A DNA stretch of 64,000 nt, from NCBI GenBank assembly GCA_947628705.1, contig CANRAZ010000005.1:1-64000 (forward strand). Reading direction: 5' to 3'. The notes beneath the pieces were generated by a model. It was not told the DNA's origin. It saw only the letters and a list, made by a program, of their open reading frames with translations, and ran no database searches. Source of the stretch: an uncultured Lachnospiraceae bacterium (GTDB lineage Bacteria > Bacillota > Clostridia > Lachnospirales > Lachnospiraceae). This document shows, piece after piece, positions 1 through 9,317 of the stretch. The stretch's first letter is position 1; the number at the start of each line of letters is the position of its first letter. A program made the position numbers and the translations under genes.

Positions 1-152
1 TCCATTATACAGGAGTGAGTGCCAGACTTAAATCTGGTATGGGTATATGAACTGGAATTTACTTTGACATTCTAGAGATTATTTAAACTGAACAACACAG
101 GTGCAGGTTTCTGTTGAAAAACAGCCGCTTCCGCAATGCCGTACGTCCGTAC

Positions 153-1136
153 TCAATTTACCTTCTTCACTCCGTCCCTGTTGGTCTCTGCAATAATGTA
201 ATGCGGTCTGTTTTTTGCTTCCATGTAGGTCTTGGCGACGTACTGTCCGATGATTCCCATGCAGAACAGCTGTATGCCTCCGATAAAGGTTATTATACAG
301 ACAAGCGACGCCCAGCCGGCGACCGGATCTCCAAATACCAGCCGGCGGACAATAACAAAAATTATCATAAAAAATGCCACAAAGGTCATTATGACGCCGC
401 TCACGGAAACTACCGTAAGCGGTACCTGCGAAAAATTCACTATTCCGTCGACGGAATACTTAAAAAGCTTCCAGAAGCTCCATTTTGTCTCTCCTGCCAC
501 TCTTTCCACGTTCCGATAGGATATCCACTCCGTATTAAATCCCAGCCAGCCGAAAATTCCCTTTGAAAAGCGGTTATATTCACTCATTTCAACAATCGCG
601 TCAATCATCTCACGCTTCATCATGCGGAAATCTCTGGCTCCGTCAACAATGTCCGCATCGGAAATCTTATTTATCAGCTTATAAAAAAGCTTTGCAAAAA
701 AAGACCTGACGGGCGGCTCTCCTTTTCTGTTCTCTCTTCTTACAGCCACGCTGTCACAGTTGTTTTCCCGAATTTTTTTAAGCATTTCAGGGAGAAGAGC
801 CGGCGGATCCTGCAAATCGGCATCCATTACGGTCACAAAGTCTCCCTTTGCATTGCAGAACCCTGCATACATAGCGGCTTCCTTGCCAAAGTTTCTTGAA
901 AAAGAAAGATAGGTCACGTTCTCATCCTTTTCGGACAGCTCTTTTAAGACAGAAAGCGTTTCGTCCTTTGAACCGTCGTTTACAAAAACAAATTCATAAC
1001 CGCACTCCATTCCTTTAAGTACCTTTACGGTCTCTCTGTAGAAAATCGGCAGCGCTTCCTGCTCATTGTAAGCAGGAACTACAATAGATAAGAGCATGGA
1101 AACCTCCTTTCCGAACCTTTGCTGTGTTCCAAGCAT
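153..1136 (-). CDS. Family 2 glycosyltransferase (GtrB/polyprenyl-phosphate glycosyltransferase-like) with C-terminal TM helices
   Basis: LSIVVPAYNEQEALP, VMDADLQDPP and DGARDFRMM motifs plus two C-terminal hydrophobic segments; true start is probably the internal MLLSIVVPAYNE. Confidence 0.9.
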   Translation of the reverse strand: MLGTQQRFGKEVSMLLSIVVPAYNEQEALPIFYRETVKVLKGMECGYEFVFVNDGSKDETLSVLKELSEKDENVTYLSFSRNFGKEAAMYAGFCNAKGDFVTVMDADLQDPPALLPEMLKKIRENNCDSVAVRRENRKGEPPVRSFFAKLFYKLINKISDADIVDGARDFRMMKREMIDAIVEMSEYNRFSKGIFGWLGFNTEWISYRNVERVAGETKWSFWKLFKYSVDGIVNFSQVPLTVVSVSGVIMTFVAFFMIIFVIVRRLVFGDPVAGWASLVCIITFIGGIQLFCMGIIGQYVAKTYMEAKNRPHYIIAETNRDGVKKVN

Positions 1137-1206
1137 TGTTGCCGCCCATGCGTAAACAGCTTAATGCCGCCTTTTTTGCCGGCGTGAAGCTGCAGCCTTG
1201 CCGACA

Positions 1207-4098
1207 TCAGCCGACTTTTGCGTCTTCATTCTCAATATATCTTAAACGGCATTTTTTCTCCACACAGGATATAATACCACACAAAACCAAAAGTGCAAAT
1301 ACGGATATTACGGTTCCCTGCTTAAGCATCGGAGTTTCATAACACAGCCTGAAGCTGTGTTCGCCCTCTGAAACAGCGATCGCCATGTAACCCTTATTGG
1401 CCTGATACAAATCGGCAGGCTTTCCGTCAACATAAGCGCTCCACCCCTTTGAGAAAGGAATTGAAAAATAAAGCAGCTCCGGCTTATCCACGGTTATCGC
1501 CCCGTTTATTTCGTCTTCCGAAACACTGATGCTGTCGGGAATTTTGCTTTTTAACCTTTGAATTTTTTCCTGAAACGAACCCATAGGCTGGCACACGGGT
1601 CTTAATGTGCTAAAAGTATAAACCCCCGCCTCAGGGAAGGTAACGGTTACCGATTCCGCCGCTTCTTTAGAATAGCCGAAGCTTACGGCAAAATCGTGAC
1701 GGTTATCGTAGTAAAAATAATCCTCCGTGCAGTATTTCATTGTTTTTGAAGCGCCTGTCGATATATTAAATGTAAAATCTATGTCAGTAGTCGCTCCCCA
1801 CTTTGCCGTATTTCTGAATGTATCAAAATATAAACCCTCTATAAGCAGGTAATTCTCACTGTTCTCCGCACCGTCAAAGCTTATTGTCACGGAAGCCCCT
1901 TCTTTATTGACGGTAAATTTATTGCCTTCGGCAGCAATATCCCCATGGAAATCCATCTCATATTCCGGAAATACGGTTTCCGTTTCAATATTATCCGCCG
2001 TTACCTGCGTAATACCGTCTGACGCCGCCCCTGCCTCATTGCCTTCTTGTCTGTTTTCCGGATTTTCCTTCAGCCTGTCGGCATCCTTGCTTTCAATTAC
2101 CGCAGCCTGAAGCATTGCCTGCTGTTTTTCCACAGGCGAAAGGCCTTCCCACTGCTTGGCGGTAATAAAGGAATCGTACGTAAATGCCAGAGGTAATGCA
2201 AAATCATTTTGATAGACATCATAAATCATATCCTCGGAAAGCTGTACCGTGCCTGCCTGGGAAAAACCGTAAGGTACTCCGGAGGTATAATTTATCCGGG
2301 AGGCATCATACGAGCCTGTTCCCGAAACCCTATAGCCTGACGGCAGCCTGACCGGAACTGCGTAATAGCGTACCGATGCAAGCGCCAAAAGCGCCGCGCG
2401 TTCATCATAGCCCTTATAGTTAAAAGGCACGCTCTCCGAAATTCCAAGCTCTGTCCTGTAAGCCGTCAGCTGCGGATTTGACAAAGACCAGTAAAACTGA
2501 GTTGAAGACATTCCTGCCGTAAGCCCCGCATTTACCGTAAGCTCGCTGCCGGAATACCTGTAAAAATCCGAACCTGCATATATATCCGACGAATTCTTTT
2601 CTGCTATCTTCCTAACGGCTTCTGTTTCATTTTTGTAAAAAAATTCCTTCACATAATCCTTTGTAAGGATCCTCGAAAGATAATCATCTCCTGCCGCTGT
2701 GTTCTTCCACCTGCTGTTTAAAAATGTGCAGAGAAAAATTGCCGAAAATACCAGCCATTGCCTTGCCTTTACTCCAAACAGCTCTTTTCCCCTGAACGGA
2801 AACAGAAAAAGCAGCACAGCGAAGCATATGCCGATCATTGTAAAGGTATTTTCCACTGTTTGCCGCAGAAGCATGCAAAGAAGCGTATAGGCTGCCAGAC
2901 AGACGCCGAGAAGTACTGCGGATTTTCCGTCCAAATCAACAAGCTCATCCCACATGAAGGCAAGTATATATGAAACAAAAAGAGCCATTGCCCAGCACCA
3001 GCGGTTTGACATGTAAGAAAAACCGTTAAAAATTTGACCGAAGAACGGAACCAGCGCTATTGCCAGACAGATAGCTGACAAGACCTTTAAAAGACTGCTT
3101 TTCTTTTTTTTGATAAACAGTAAGAAAACCGCAAGCAGGACCGGAGCCGCATAGCCCATGCAAAGCCAGTAGTTTCCTCCCTGTACCATAAAAAGCGACG
3201 GAAACTTGCTGTAGTAAAATGAAGGGTAAAGAAAATGATAAGCATTTTCCGAGTTCATTCTTCCGTTGCTCAGGAATGTGTAAAGTACGGGAAGAAACAG
3301 CACCGCTGAAAGAAGCACTCCCGTTACGGCATATAAGGCAAGCCTTCCGACTGTAATAGCAATCTGTTTTATATTCTTTTTATAAAACAGTATAAGCCTG
3401 ACGGCAGCATAAATGACAGTGATCAGTACAATCATGTAAAAGAAATAAAAATTGCTCAATGCCGACACAAATACAGTACCGATAAAAAGATAAGGCCTCT
3501 CCTTTTTTAAAATTTTCTCAATGCCGACTATCATAAGCGGCATATATATCATCGGATTTAAAAAATAAGGGTGCCTTGCGGTATTGTAAATCGCCCAATA
3601 AGAGAAAAGATAAGAAATTGCCCCTGCAATTACTGCCAATCTGTTTTTACAGCCTGTCTTAAAGCAAAGATATGAAAAAGCAAGACCTGCCAGATAGAGT
3701 CGGAAAATTATCATGGCGTCGTAATAGACGTACATGTACCTCACGGGAACCGCCGCGGAAAAAACATCAAACGGGTCGCCGATAACATAGTAGTTGAGTA
3801 TCTGCAGTATATCTCCGCCCTCCCCAAAGGCAAAATCGTAAGCAGGGATATTCAATCTGTGTTCTATGAATACGCTTCTTATGATTTTTCTAAGATATTC
3901 AGAATAATAAACAAGCGCCCTATAATGCTGCTGCCAGCCGTCAGTTTCCCAGATAAAGGTGTGCCCTGAAACAAAATACCACACATATGCAGTCAAAAGA
4001 GCAGCAAAAAAAGCGGCGCTGTAAGCCGCAGCATACTTTAGTAAATCTTTTTTCAATGGTCTTGCCGCACTTTTCTTTGCTTCTTCCATTACACTCAT
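1207..4098 (-). CDS. YfhO family membrane protein
   Basis: 963 aa multi-TM protein with YfhO-like layout; C-terminal FSIPFSKGWSAYVDGKPADLYQANKGYMAIAVSEGEHSFRLCYETP. Confidence 0.88.
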   Translation of the reverse strand: MSVMEEAKKSAARPLKKDLLKYAAAYSAAFFAALLTAYVWYFVSGHTFIWETDGWQQHYRALVYYSEYLRKIIRSVFIEHRLNIPAYDFAFGEGGDILQILNYYVIGDPFDVFSAAVPVRYMYVYYDAMIIFRLYLAGLAFSYLCFKTGCKNRLAVIAGAISYLFSYWAIYNTARHPYFLNPMIYMPLMIVGIEKILKKERPYLFIGTVFVSALSNFYFFYMIVLITVIYAAVRLILFYKKNIKQIAITVGRLALYAVTGVLLSAVLFLPVLYTFLSNGRMNSENAYHFLYPSFYYSKFPSLFMVQGGNYWLCMGYAAPVLLAVFLLFIKKKKSSLLKVLSAICLAIALVPFFGQIFNGFSYMSNRWCWAMALFVSYILAFMWDELVDLDGKSAVLLGVCLAAYTLLCMLLRQTVENTFTMIGICFAVLLFLFPFRGKELFGVKARQWLVFSAIFLCTFLNSRWKNTAAGDDYLSRILTKDYVKEFFYKNETEAVRKIAEKNSSDIYAGSDFYRYSGSELTVNAGLTAGMSSTQFYWSLSNPQLTAYRTELGISESVPFNYKGYDERAALLALASVRYYAVPVRLPSGYRVSGTGSYDASRINYTSGVPYGFSQAGTVQLSEDMIYDVYQNDFALPLAFTYDSFITAKQWEGLSPVEKQQAMLQAAVIESKDADRLKENPENRQEGNEAGAASDGITQVTADNIETETVFPEYEMDFHGDIAAEGNKFTVNKEGASVTISFDGAENSENYLLIEGLYFDTFRNTAKWGATTDIDFTFNISTGASKTMKYCTEDYFYYDNRHDFAVSFGYSKEAAESVTVTFPEAGVYTFSTLRPVCQPMGSFQEKIQRLKSKIPDSISVSEDEINGAITVDKPELLYFSIPFSKGWSAYVDGKPADLYQANKGYMAIAVSEGEHSFRLCYETPMLKQGTVISVFALLVLCGIISCVEKKCRLRYIENEDAKVG

Positions 4099-4231
4099 CC
4101 CACCGTTTTTGACAACGCCGCAGAAATACGCTTTATCTCAAACCCGCTTCCAACATAAATCTATAATACCCCATAAGCTGAAATATGTAAACTTCTATGA
4201 AAAAAGTTTTTTTAACAGCAAGCAATCGGCA

Positions 4232-4268
4232 TAAAAAACAGGACTCTGCCTCCACGGTCAAAGTCCTG
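4232..4268 (-). terminator. Intrinsic terminator downstream of the zinc-ribbon protein gene
   Basis: CAGGACT...AGTCCTG stem followed on the minus strand by TTTTTT. Confidence 0.7.
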
Positions 4269-4317
4269 TCTGCTGTTCATGTCTTTAAAAGCGCAAGCTC
4301 AAAACCCTAAGAACCGA

Positions 4318-5199
4318 TTAATTAAGTTCTTTAAGTTCATCGTTTACATCTTTAATTACATCTTCATAATCATCATAGTCGAGCTCGCCAATAACATCTC
4401 CAAGATCAAGCGGACTCATAACGTACCAGTCGCCCCTATACTTGTAGACTACAATATCCTCTGTGTCACTGGCAGCCTTATCGCCGTCAACTTCAAGCTT
4501 CCATTTAACCTCGACGCCGTAAGCCTTTTTAATCTTATCGGCATCAAAATCATAATCGTCATAAGCCTCGTCCATTAAATCCTTGAAATCGTCAAGATCC
4601 ATTTTTGAGAACTCATCCTTAAGCTTATCAAGCTTATCAAGGTTTTCAGCTTCCTTTATTTCATAGGTAAACTTTACCTTGCCTTCTTCTTTGAGCCCGT
4701 CCCAAAAAGCATCATAAGCCGCATCGTATACTTCTGCATATTCATCAATGTCAGCGTCATACATTTCGTCGACGAAATCCTCACGCACCTTTTTCGGAAT
4801 CGTAAGATTTAAGAGCTTCTCCGACTTTCCTTTTTCAAAGTACTTAAACGACTTTTTAACCGCTTTCTTGTAACCTCCTGAAAGAGACGCTATCAAAACA
4901 ATGAGAACCAAAAGGACGATAACACATGCTCCGATTAAGACAGGAAGCTTCTGGTTAATGTCATTATTCTCATGCAACGGCGAAGCAGCCGGTGCGGGAT
5001 TATCAGCAGGTGTTCCGCAATTAGGGCAGAATGCCTGACCGTCCTCATACTGTGTACCGCAATTGCTACAAATCATTTTTTCACGCTCTGCCTGTCTGCA
5101 GGCAGATACTCCTTTCCTATTTATGTGACGCCGACCGGACTTGCCGCAGATCCGACGTCTTTTATACATCTTACAACATAAGGATATTTTTTTCAACAA
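4318..5199 (-). CDS. Zinc-ribbon domain membrane protein with acidic extracellular region
   Basis: MICSNCGTQYEDGQAFCPNCGTPA zinc ribbon, one TM segment, acidic C-terminus; true start is likely MICSNCG rather than the ORF start. Confidence 0.75.
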   Translation of the reverse strand: MLKKISLCCKMYKRRRICGKSGRRHINRKGVSACRQAEREKMICSNCGTQYEDGQAFCPNCGTPADNPAPAASPLHENNDINQKLPVLIGACVIVLLVLIVLIASLSGGYKKAVKKSFKYFEKGKSEKLLNLTIPKKVREDFVDEMYDADIDEYAEVYDAAYDAFWDGLKEEGKVKFTYEIKEAENLDKLDKLKDEFSKMDLDDFKDLMDEAYDDYDFDADKIKKAYGVEVKWKLEVDGDKAASDTEDIVVYKYRGDWYVMSPLDLGDVIGELDYDDYEDVIKDVNDELKELN

Positions 5200-5234
5200 T
5201 TTTTATTAAATTGTCTGTTTTTATTTTTTACGGT

Positions 5235-6680
5235 TCATGCCTTTGACTGCGCAGTCTGCCTGATAAGGTCTTCCTTTTCCAAGGTAGTGAGCACCTCTTT
5301 ATCAGGTTTTGAAAGCTTCACCACACGGCTTGCATGCCTTGTAATTGCCGCCTCAAGGTAATTCCTTACCTCCCTGGCATTTGCAAAGTTTTCCTCATGC
5401 GAAGCGATGCGCCCATTAAAATACCTTATTGCCTCTTCCTTTGCCTCAGGCGAAAGCTTATACTGCTTGCTCTTACACATATTTTCCATTATCTGCGTCA
5501 GCTCGTCGGCAGTGTAATCTTCAAAATACAGAAATTTGTTGAATCTGGATTTCAAACCCGGATTTGAAGCAAGAAATTCTTCCATCGGCTTTTCATAGCC
5601 CGCCACGATTACCACAAGCTCGTCTCTGTGATCCTCCATAGACTTAAGCAGGGTGTCGACAGCCTCCTGCCCAAAATCGTTTTCGCCCTTCGATACAGTC
5701 AGAGAATATGCTTCGTCAATAAAAAGTATTCCTCCCATCGCATCGTCAATTACTTCCTGTGTCTTTATGGCAGTCTGTCCGACATAGCCGCAGACAAGCC
5801 CTGAACGGTCGACCTCTACGTAATTATCGTTTTCAAGCACGCCAAGCCCTTGGTATATCTTGGAAAGGATCCTTGCAACCGTGGTCTTTCCCGTGCCCGG
5901 ATTTCCCATAAACACCATGTGTTTTGAAACATCGGCGCCCTTAAGCCCAAGCTGCTCTCGCATATGCTGGACCTTTATCAGGTTGACAAGGCTTTCTACC
6001 TCCTGTTTTACGCTTGTAAGTCCCACGTAGCTGTTAAGCTCGCTGAGAAGCTCGTCAACATCGGCTTCTTTAAGAGGCGCTTTGCTTTTTTCTTCTTTTG
6101 AAGACGCTCCGTTTTGCGAACTGCCGCTTTTACCGCCAAAATCCGCAACAGGTGTTACCCTTTTCCTGCTTCCGGAGTAAAAGACGCCGTACTCTTTGAG
6201 GAAATTCTCCAGCATTCTAGTGTAGCCTGTAAGCCTTTTTGTTCCAAGCTCCTGTTCGTTGTTCCTGCATGCAATAACCGTCTGACCCAACAGCTTGAAG
6301 ACATCGCACAGAATCTGAGCGTTCTGCCCTCTGTTTGGGTCATTCGGTATTTTTTTTCCTGCATCCGCAAGCACAAAATATTTAAGCGAAATCGGACAGG
6401 AGGCGGTATAGGCATCCGTAAACCGCACGCCGTCTACCATAACCTTAAGCTCCGCATCCGTAAAGGACGTAAGCTTGAGAGCCTTTTTTATAACCGCATA
6501 TTCTTCACTGCTCACCACTCCGTCCGCAAGGGAAACATATGCCGCAAACTGCATAAGCTCCCTGTGCATTATATCCCTTAGAGGAGTGGAAAACGCCGTA
6601 ACGCTTCCCACATTCAGTTTTGTAATCTCAGTGCAGACTGCATCGCACATGTCGAGCATTTCGCTTAAATTTTTCTTCAT
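5235..6680 (-). CDS. AAA+ ATPase of the CbbX/SpoVK type, with N-terminal TerB-like region
   Basis: Walker A GNPGTGKTTVARIL, Walker B GGILFIDEAYSL, LVVIVAGYEKPMEEFLASNPGLKSRF. Confidence 0.88.
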   Translation of the reverse strand: MKKNLSEMLDMCDAVCTEITKLNVGSVTAFSTPLRDIMHRELMQFAAYVSLADGVVSSEEYAVIKKALKLTSFTDAELKVMVDGVRFTDAYTASCPISLKYFVLADAGKKIPNDPNRGQNAQILCDVFKLLGQTVIACRNNEQELGTKRLTGYTRMLENFLKEYGVFYSGSRKRVTPVADFGGKSGSSQNGASSKEEKSKAPLKEADVDELLSELNSYVGLTSVKQEVESLVNLIKVQHMREQLGLKGADVSKHMVFMGNPGTGKTTVARILSKIYQGLGVLENDNYVEVDRSGLVCGYVGQTAIKTQEVIDDAMGGILFIDEAYSLTVSKGENDFGQEAVDTLLKSMEDHRDELVVIVAGYEKPMEEFLASNPGLKSRFNKFLYFEDYTADELTQIMENMCKSKQYKLSPEAKEEAIRYFNGRIASHEENFANAREVRNYLEAAITRHASRVVKLSKPDKEVLTTLEKEDLIRQTAQSKA

Positions 6681-6698
6681 CGGCTGCTTTCCCTTGAA

Positions 6699-7865
6699 TT
6701 ACTGTAAAACTCTTATCTTAAGAACCCCTTCAATTCCCTTGAGTTCAGAAACCGTCTTATCATCAACCTTAGCCGCTACATCAAGAACAGAATAGGCATA
6801 ATCCCCTCTGCTCTTATTGTACATATTCTCAATGTTTACGTTAAGTCCCGCTATTGCTGCCGTGAAGCGGCTGAGCATGTTGGGGATATTCTTGTGGAGT
6901 ATGCAGATACGGCAAGGCATACGGCATATGCCTGCGTCGAGCGCAGGATAATTGACTGAATTGACAATGTTGCCGTTTTCAATGTACTCTTTAATTTCCC
7001 TGACTGCCATTACCGCACAGTTGTCCTCGGATTCCTTGGTAGAAGCTCCAAGATGAGGAGTAGCTACGGTATTAGTCATTCTTACCGTGTTAGGATTTAC
7101 GAAATCCGTCATGTACCTTTTTACCTTGCCGCTTTCAAGCGCCTCCGCCATGGCTTCCTCGTCTACAAGGAGGTCTCTTGCATAGTTAAGTATTACCACT
7201 CCGTCCTTCATCATGGAAAGCGTTTCTTTGTTTATCATCTTTCTTGTGTCGTCAAGAAGCGGCACATGTACCGTAATATAATCACAGGTCGTGAAAATTT
7301 CCTCCCTCGTGTTTACGTGCTTTACCTTTTCGCTGAGCTTCCACGCATTTTCAATGCTGATGAACGGGTCGCAGCCGTAAACCTCCATTCCAAGAGCCAC
7401 CGCAGCGTTTGCAACAAGCACGCCGATAGCGCCAAGTCCGATTACGCCGAGCTTTTTCCCTCTTATTTCATTTCCTGCGAACTGCTTCTTGCTCTTTTCA
7501 ACAGTTTTTGCAAGATTTTCATCATCCCTGTTTGCAAGTCCCCAGTTCACGCCTCCAACGATATCTCTTGACGCAAGAAGAATTCCCGCAATCACGAGCT
7601 CCTTAACTGCATTTGCGTTTGCCCCGGGAGTGTTGAACACTACAATGCCCTGCTTGGCGCATGCGTCGAGCGGAATGTTGTTTACGCCTGCTCCTGCCCT
7701 TGCTACCGCCATCAGGTTGTCTGAAAAGGTCATATCGTGCATTGCAGCGCTTCTTACAAGTATCACGTCCGCCTCGTCGGCGTTATCTGTTTTTTCATAT
7801 TTATCTGCTTCCAGATTGTTAAGTCCTACATCTGCAATAGGATTAAGACAGTTATATTTTATCAT
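6699..7865 (-). CDS. serA: D-3-phosphoglycerate dehydrogenase with C-terminal ACT domain
   Basis: GKKLGVIGLGAIGVLVANAA NAD-binding motif, 2-hydroxyacid dehydrogenase signatures, adjacent to serC. Confidence 0.92.
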   Translation of the reverse strand: MIKYNCLNPIADVGLNNLEADKYEKTDNADEADVILVRSAAMHDMTFSDNLMAVARAGAGVNNIPLDACAKQGIVVFNTPGANANAVKELVIAGILLASRDIVGGVNWGLANRDDENLAKTVEKSKKQFAGNEIRGKKLGVIGLGAIGVLVANAAVALGMEVYGCDPFISIENAWKLSEKVKHVNTREEIFTTCDYITVHVPLLDDTRKMINKETLSMMKDGVVILNYARDLLVDEEAMAEALESGKVKRYMTDFVNPNTVRMTNTVATPHLGASTKESEDNCAVMAVREIKEYIENGNIVNSVNYPALDAGICRMPCRICILHKNIPNMLSRFTAAIAGLNVNIENMYNKSRGDYAYSVLDVAAKVDDKTVSELKGIEGVLKIRVLQ

Positions 7866-7890
7866 AATTACCTCCGAATGTCAGAACGCC

Positions 7891-8976
7891 TTATTTAAGG
7901 TTCTCTTTCTCAAACTTCTTCATAAACTCAACAAGCGCGGCAACGCCTTCAATCGGCATTGCGTTGTAAATGCTTGCCCTCATTCCGCCCACGCTTCTGT
8001 GTCCCTTAAGGTTTACAAAGCCTGCTGCTGTTGCCTCCGCAATAAACTTTGCATCCAAGTCTGCATCGCCCGTTACGAAAGGAACGTTCATAAGAGAACG
8101 TGACGCCGGCTCAACCGTACCCTTAAAAAGCTTTGAAGAATCAAGATAATCGTAAAGTATCTTAGCCTTCTTCTCGTTTCTTTCTTTCATAACTTCAAGT
8201 CCGCCCTGCTTCTTCAGCCACTTAAACACCTTGCCGCAGATGTAGATCCCATAGCACGGAGGAGTGTTGTAAAGGGAATCCGCATCCGCCTGCGTCTTCC
8301 ACTTAAGCATTGTCGGAGTTCCCGGAAGAACATCGTCAGTAATGAGATCCTCACGGATAATTGCGATAACAACTCCAGCAGGTCCGATATTCTTCTGAGC
8401 GCCGCCGTACATTACGGCATATTTGCTGACATCGACCGGCTCGCTCAAAAAGCATGAAGAAACGTCAGAAACGAGGTCTTTACCCTTTGTATTCGGAAGT
8501 TCCTTGAATTTTGTTCCGTATATCGTATTATTTTCGCATATATAAACATAGTCCACGTCATCGTCGATCTGTAAATCGGAGCAGTCCGGTATGTAGGAAA
8601 AAGTCTTGTCTTCCGAACTCGCAACCTTTACGGCCTCACCGTATTTCTGTGCTTCGGCGTAGGCCTTTTTTGCCCACTGGCCTGTTACGATGTAAGCCGC
8701 TTTTCTGTTTTTCATAAGGTTAAGCGGAACCTGAGCAAACATCATATGAGCTCCGCCCTGCAGGAACAGTACCTTGTAGTTGTCAGGAATGTTAAGAAGC
8801 TCCCTTAAATCCGCCTCCGCTTCCTTGATGATGGTGTCAAATGCCTTTGAGCGGTGGCTCATCTCCATCACGGACATTCCGGTTCCCTTGTAATCAAGCA
8901 TTTCGTCTGCCGCTTCTTTAAGCACCTCTTCCGGTAATACCGCCGGACCGGCTGAAAAGTTGTACACTCTTCCCAT
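7891..8976 (-). CDS. serC: Phosphoserine aminotransferase
   Basis: MGRVYNFSAGPAVLPEEVL, YGGAQKNIGPAG PLP-lysine motif. Confidence 0.96.
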   Translation of the reverse strand: MGRVYNFSAGPAVLPEEVLKEAADEMLDYKGTGMSVMEMSHRSKAFDTIIKEAEADLRELLNIPDNYKVLFLQGGAHMMFAQVPLNLMKNRKAAYIVTGQWAKKAYAEAQKYGEAVKVASSEDKTFSYIPDCSDLQIDDDVDYVYICENNTIYGTKFKELPNTKGKDLVSDVSSCFLSEPVDVSKYAVMYGGAQKNIGPAGVVIAIIREDLITDDVLPGTPTMLKWKTQADADSLYNTPPCYGIYICGKVFKWLKKQGGLEVMKERNEKKAKILYDYLDSSKLFKGTVEPASRSLMNVPFVTGDADLDAKFIAEATAAGFVNLKGHRSVGGMRASIYNAMPIEGVAALVEFMKKFEKENLK

Positions 8977-9103
8977 TTTTGTTACCTCCTAGAATATATC
9001 GATTGGTCAAAGACCGAATTGCGGTTGCCGCGCCCCTGTAGACTCTATCGCAGGCTGCGCGCCGCAGCAGCAGTTTATTTTATTATATACTGCTAACTTC
9101 ATA

Positions 9104-9132
9104 AGTATAAATCCTTAGTCTTAAAGTGTCAA
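9104..9132 (-). promoter_or_regulatory. Sigma-A-type promoter for serC-serA
   Basis: Minus strand TTGACA-N17-TATACT upstream of serC. Confidence 0.7.
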
Positions 9133-9189
9133 TAAAAAATAACTGCCGGAAGATATTCTGCCGTCAGGGCAGTCTGTAATTTCCGTAAT

Positions 9190-9234
9190 TCAAAAACCGG
9201 TCAACGGAAATATGTTTAACCTCCGTGACCGGTC
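9190..9234 (-). terminator. Intrinsic terminator downstream of the GH5 gene
   Basis: ACCGGTCACGGA...TCCGTTGACCGGT stem followed by TTTTTG on the minus strand. Confidence 0.6.
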
Positions 9235-9317
9235 TTAAATGTAAAATTATTCTTACTTACGCCTGCCGTGCATATCCGTACGGCCTCTCATACATTCAGG
9301 CTCAAAACCCAAATACG

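Noticed and set aside
8977-9100. T-box or amino-acid riboswitch upstream of serC
   Set aside because: A long 5'UTR and GC-rich hairpins are present, but no GGGTGGTACCGCG-type T-box motif or recognisable riboswitch consensus.
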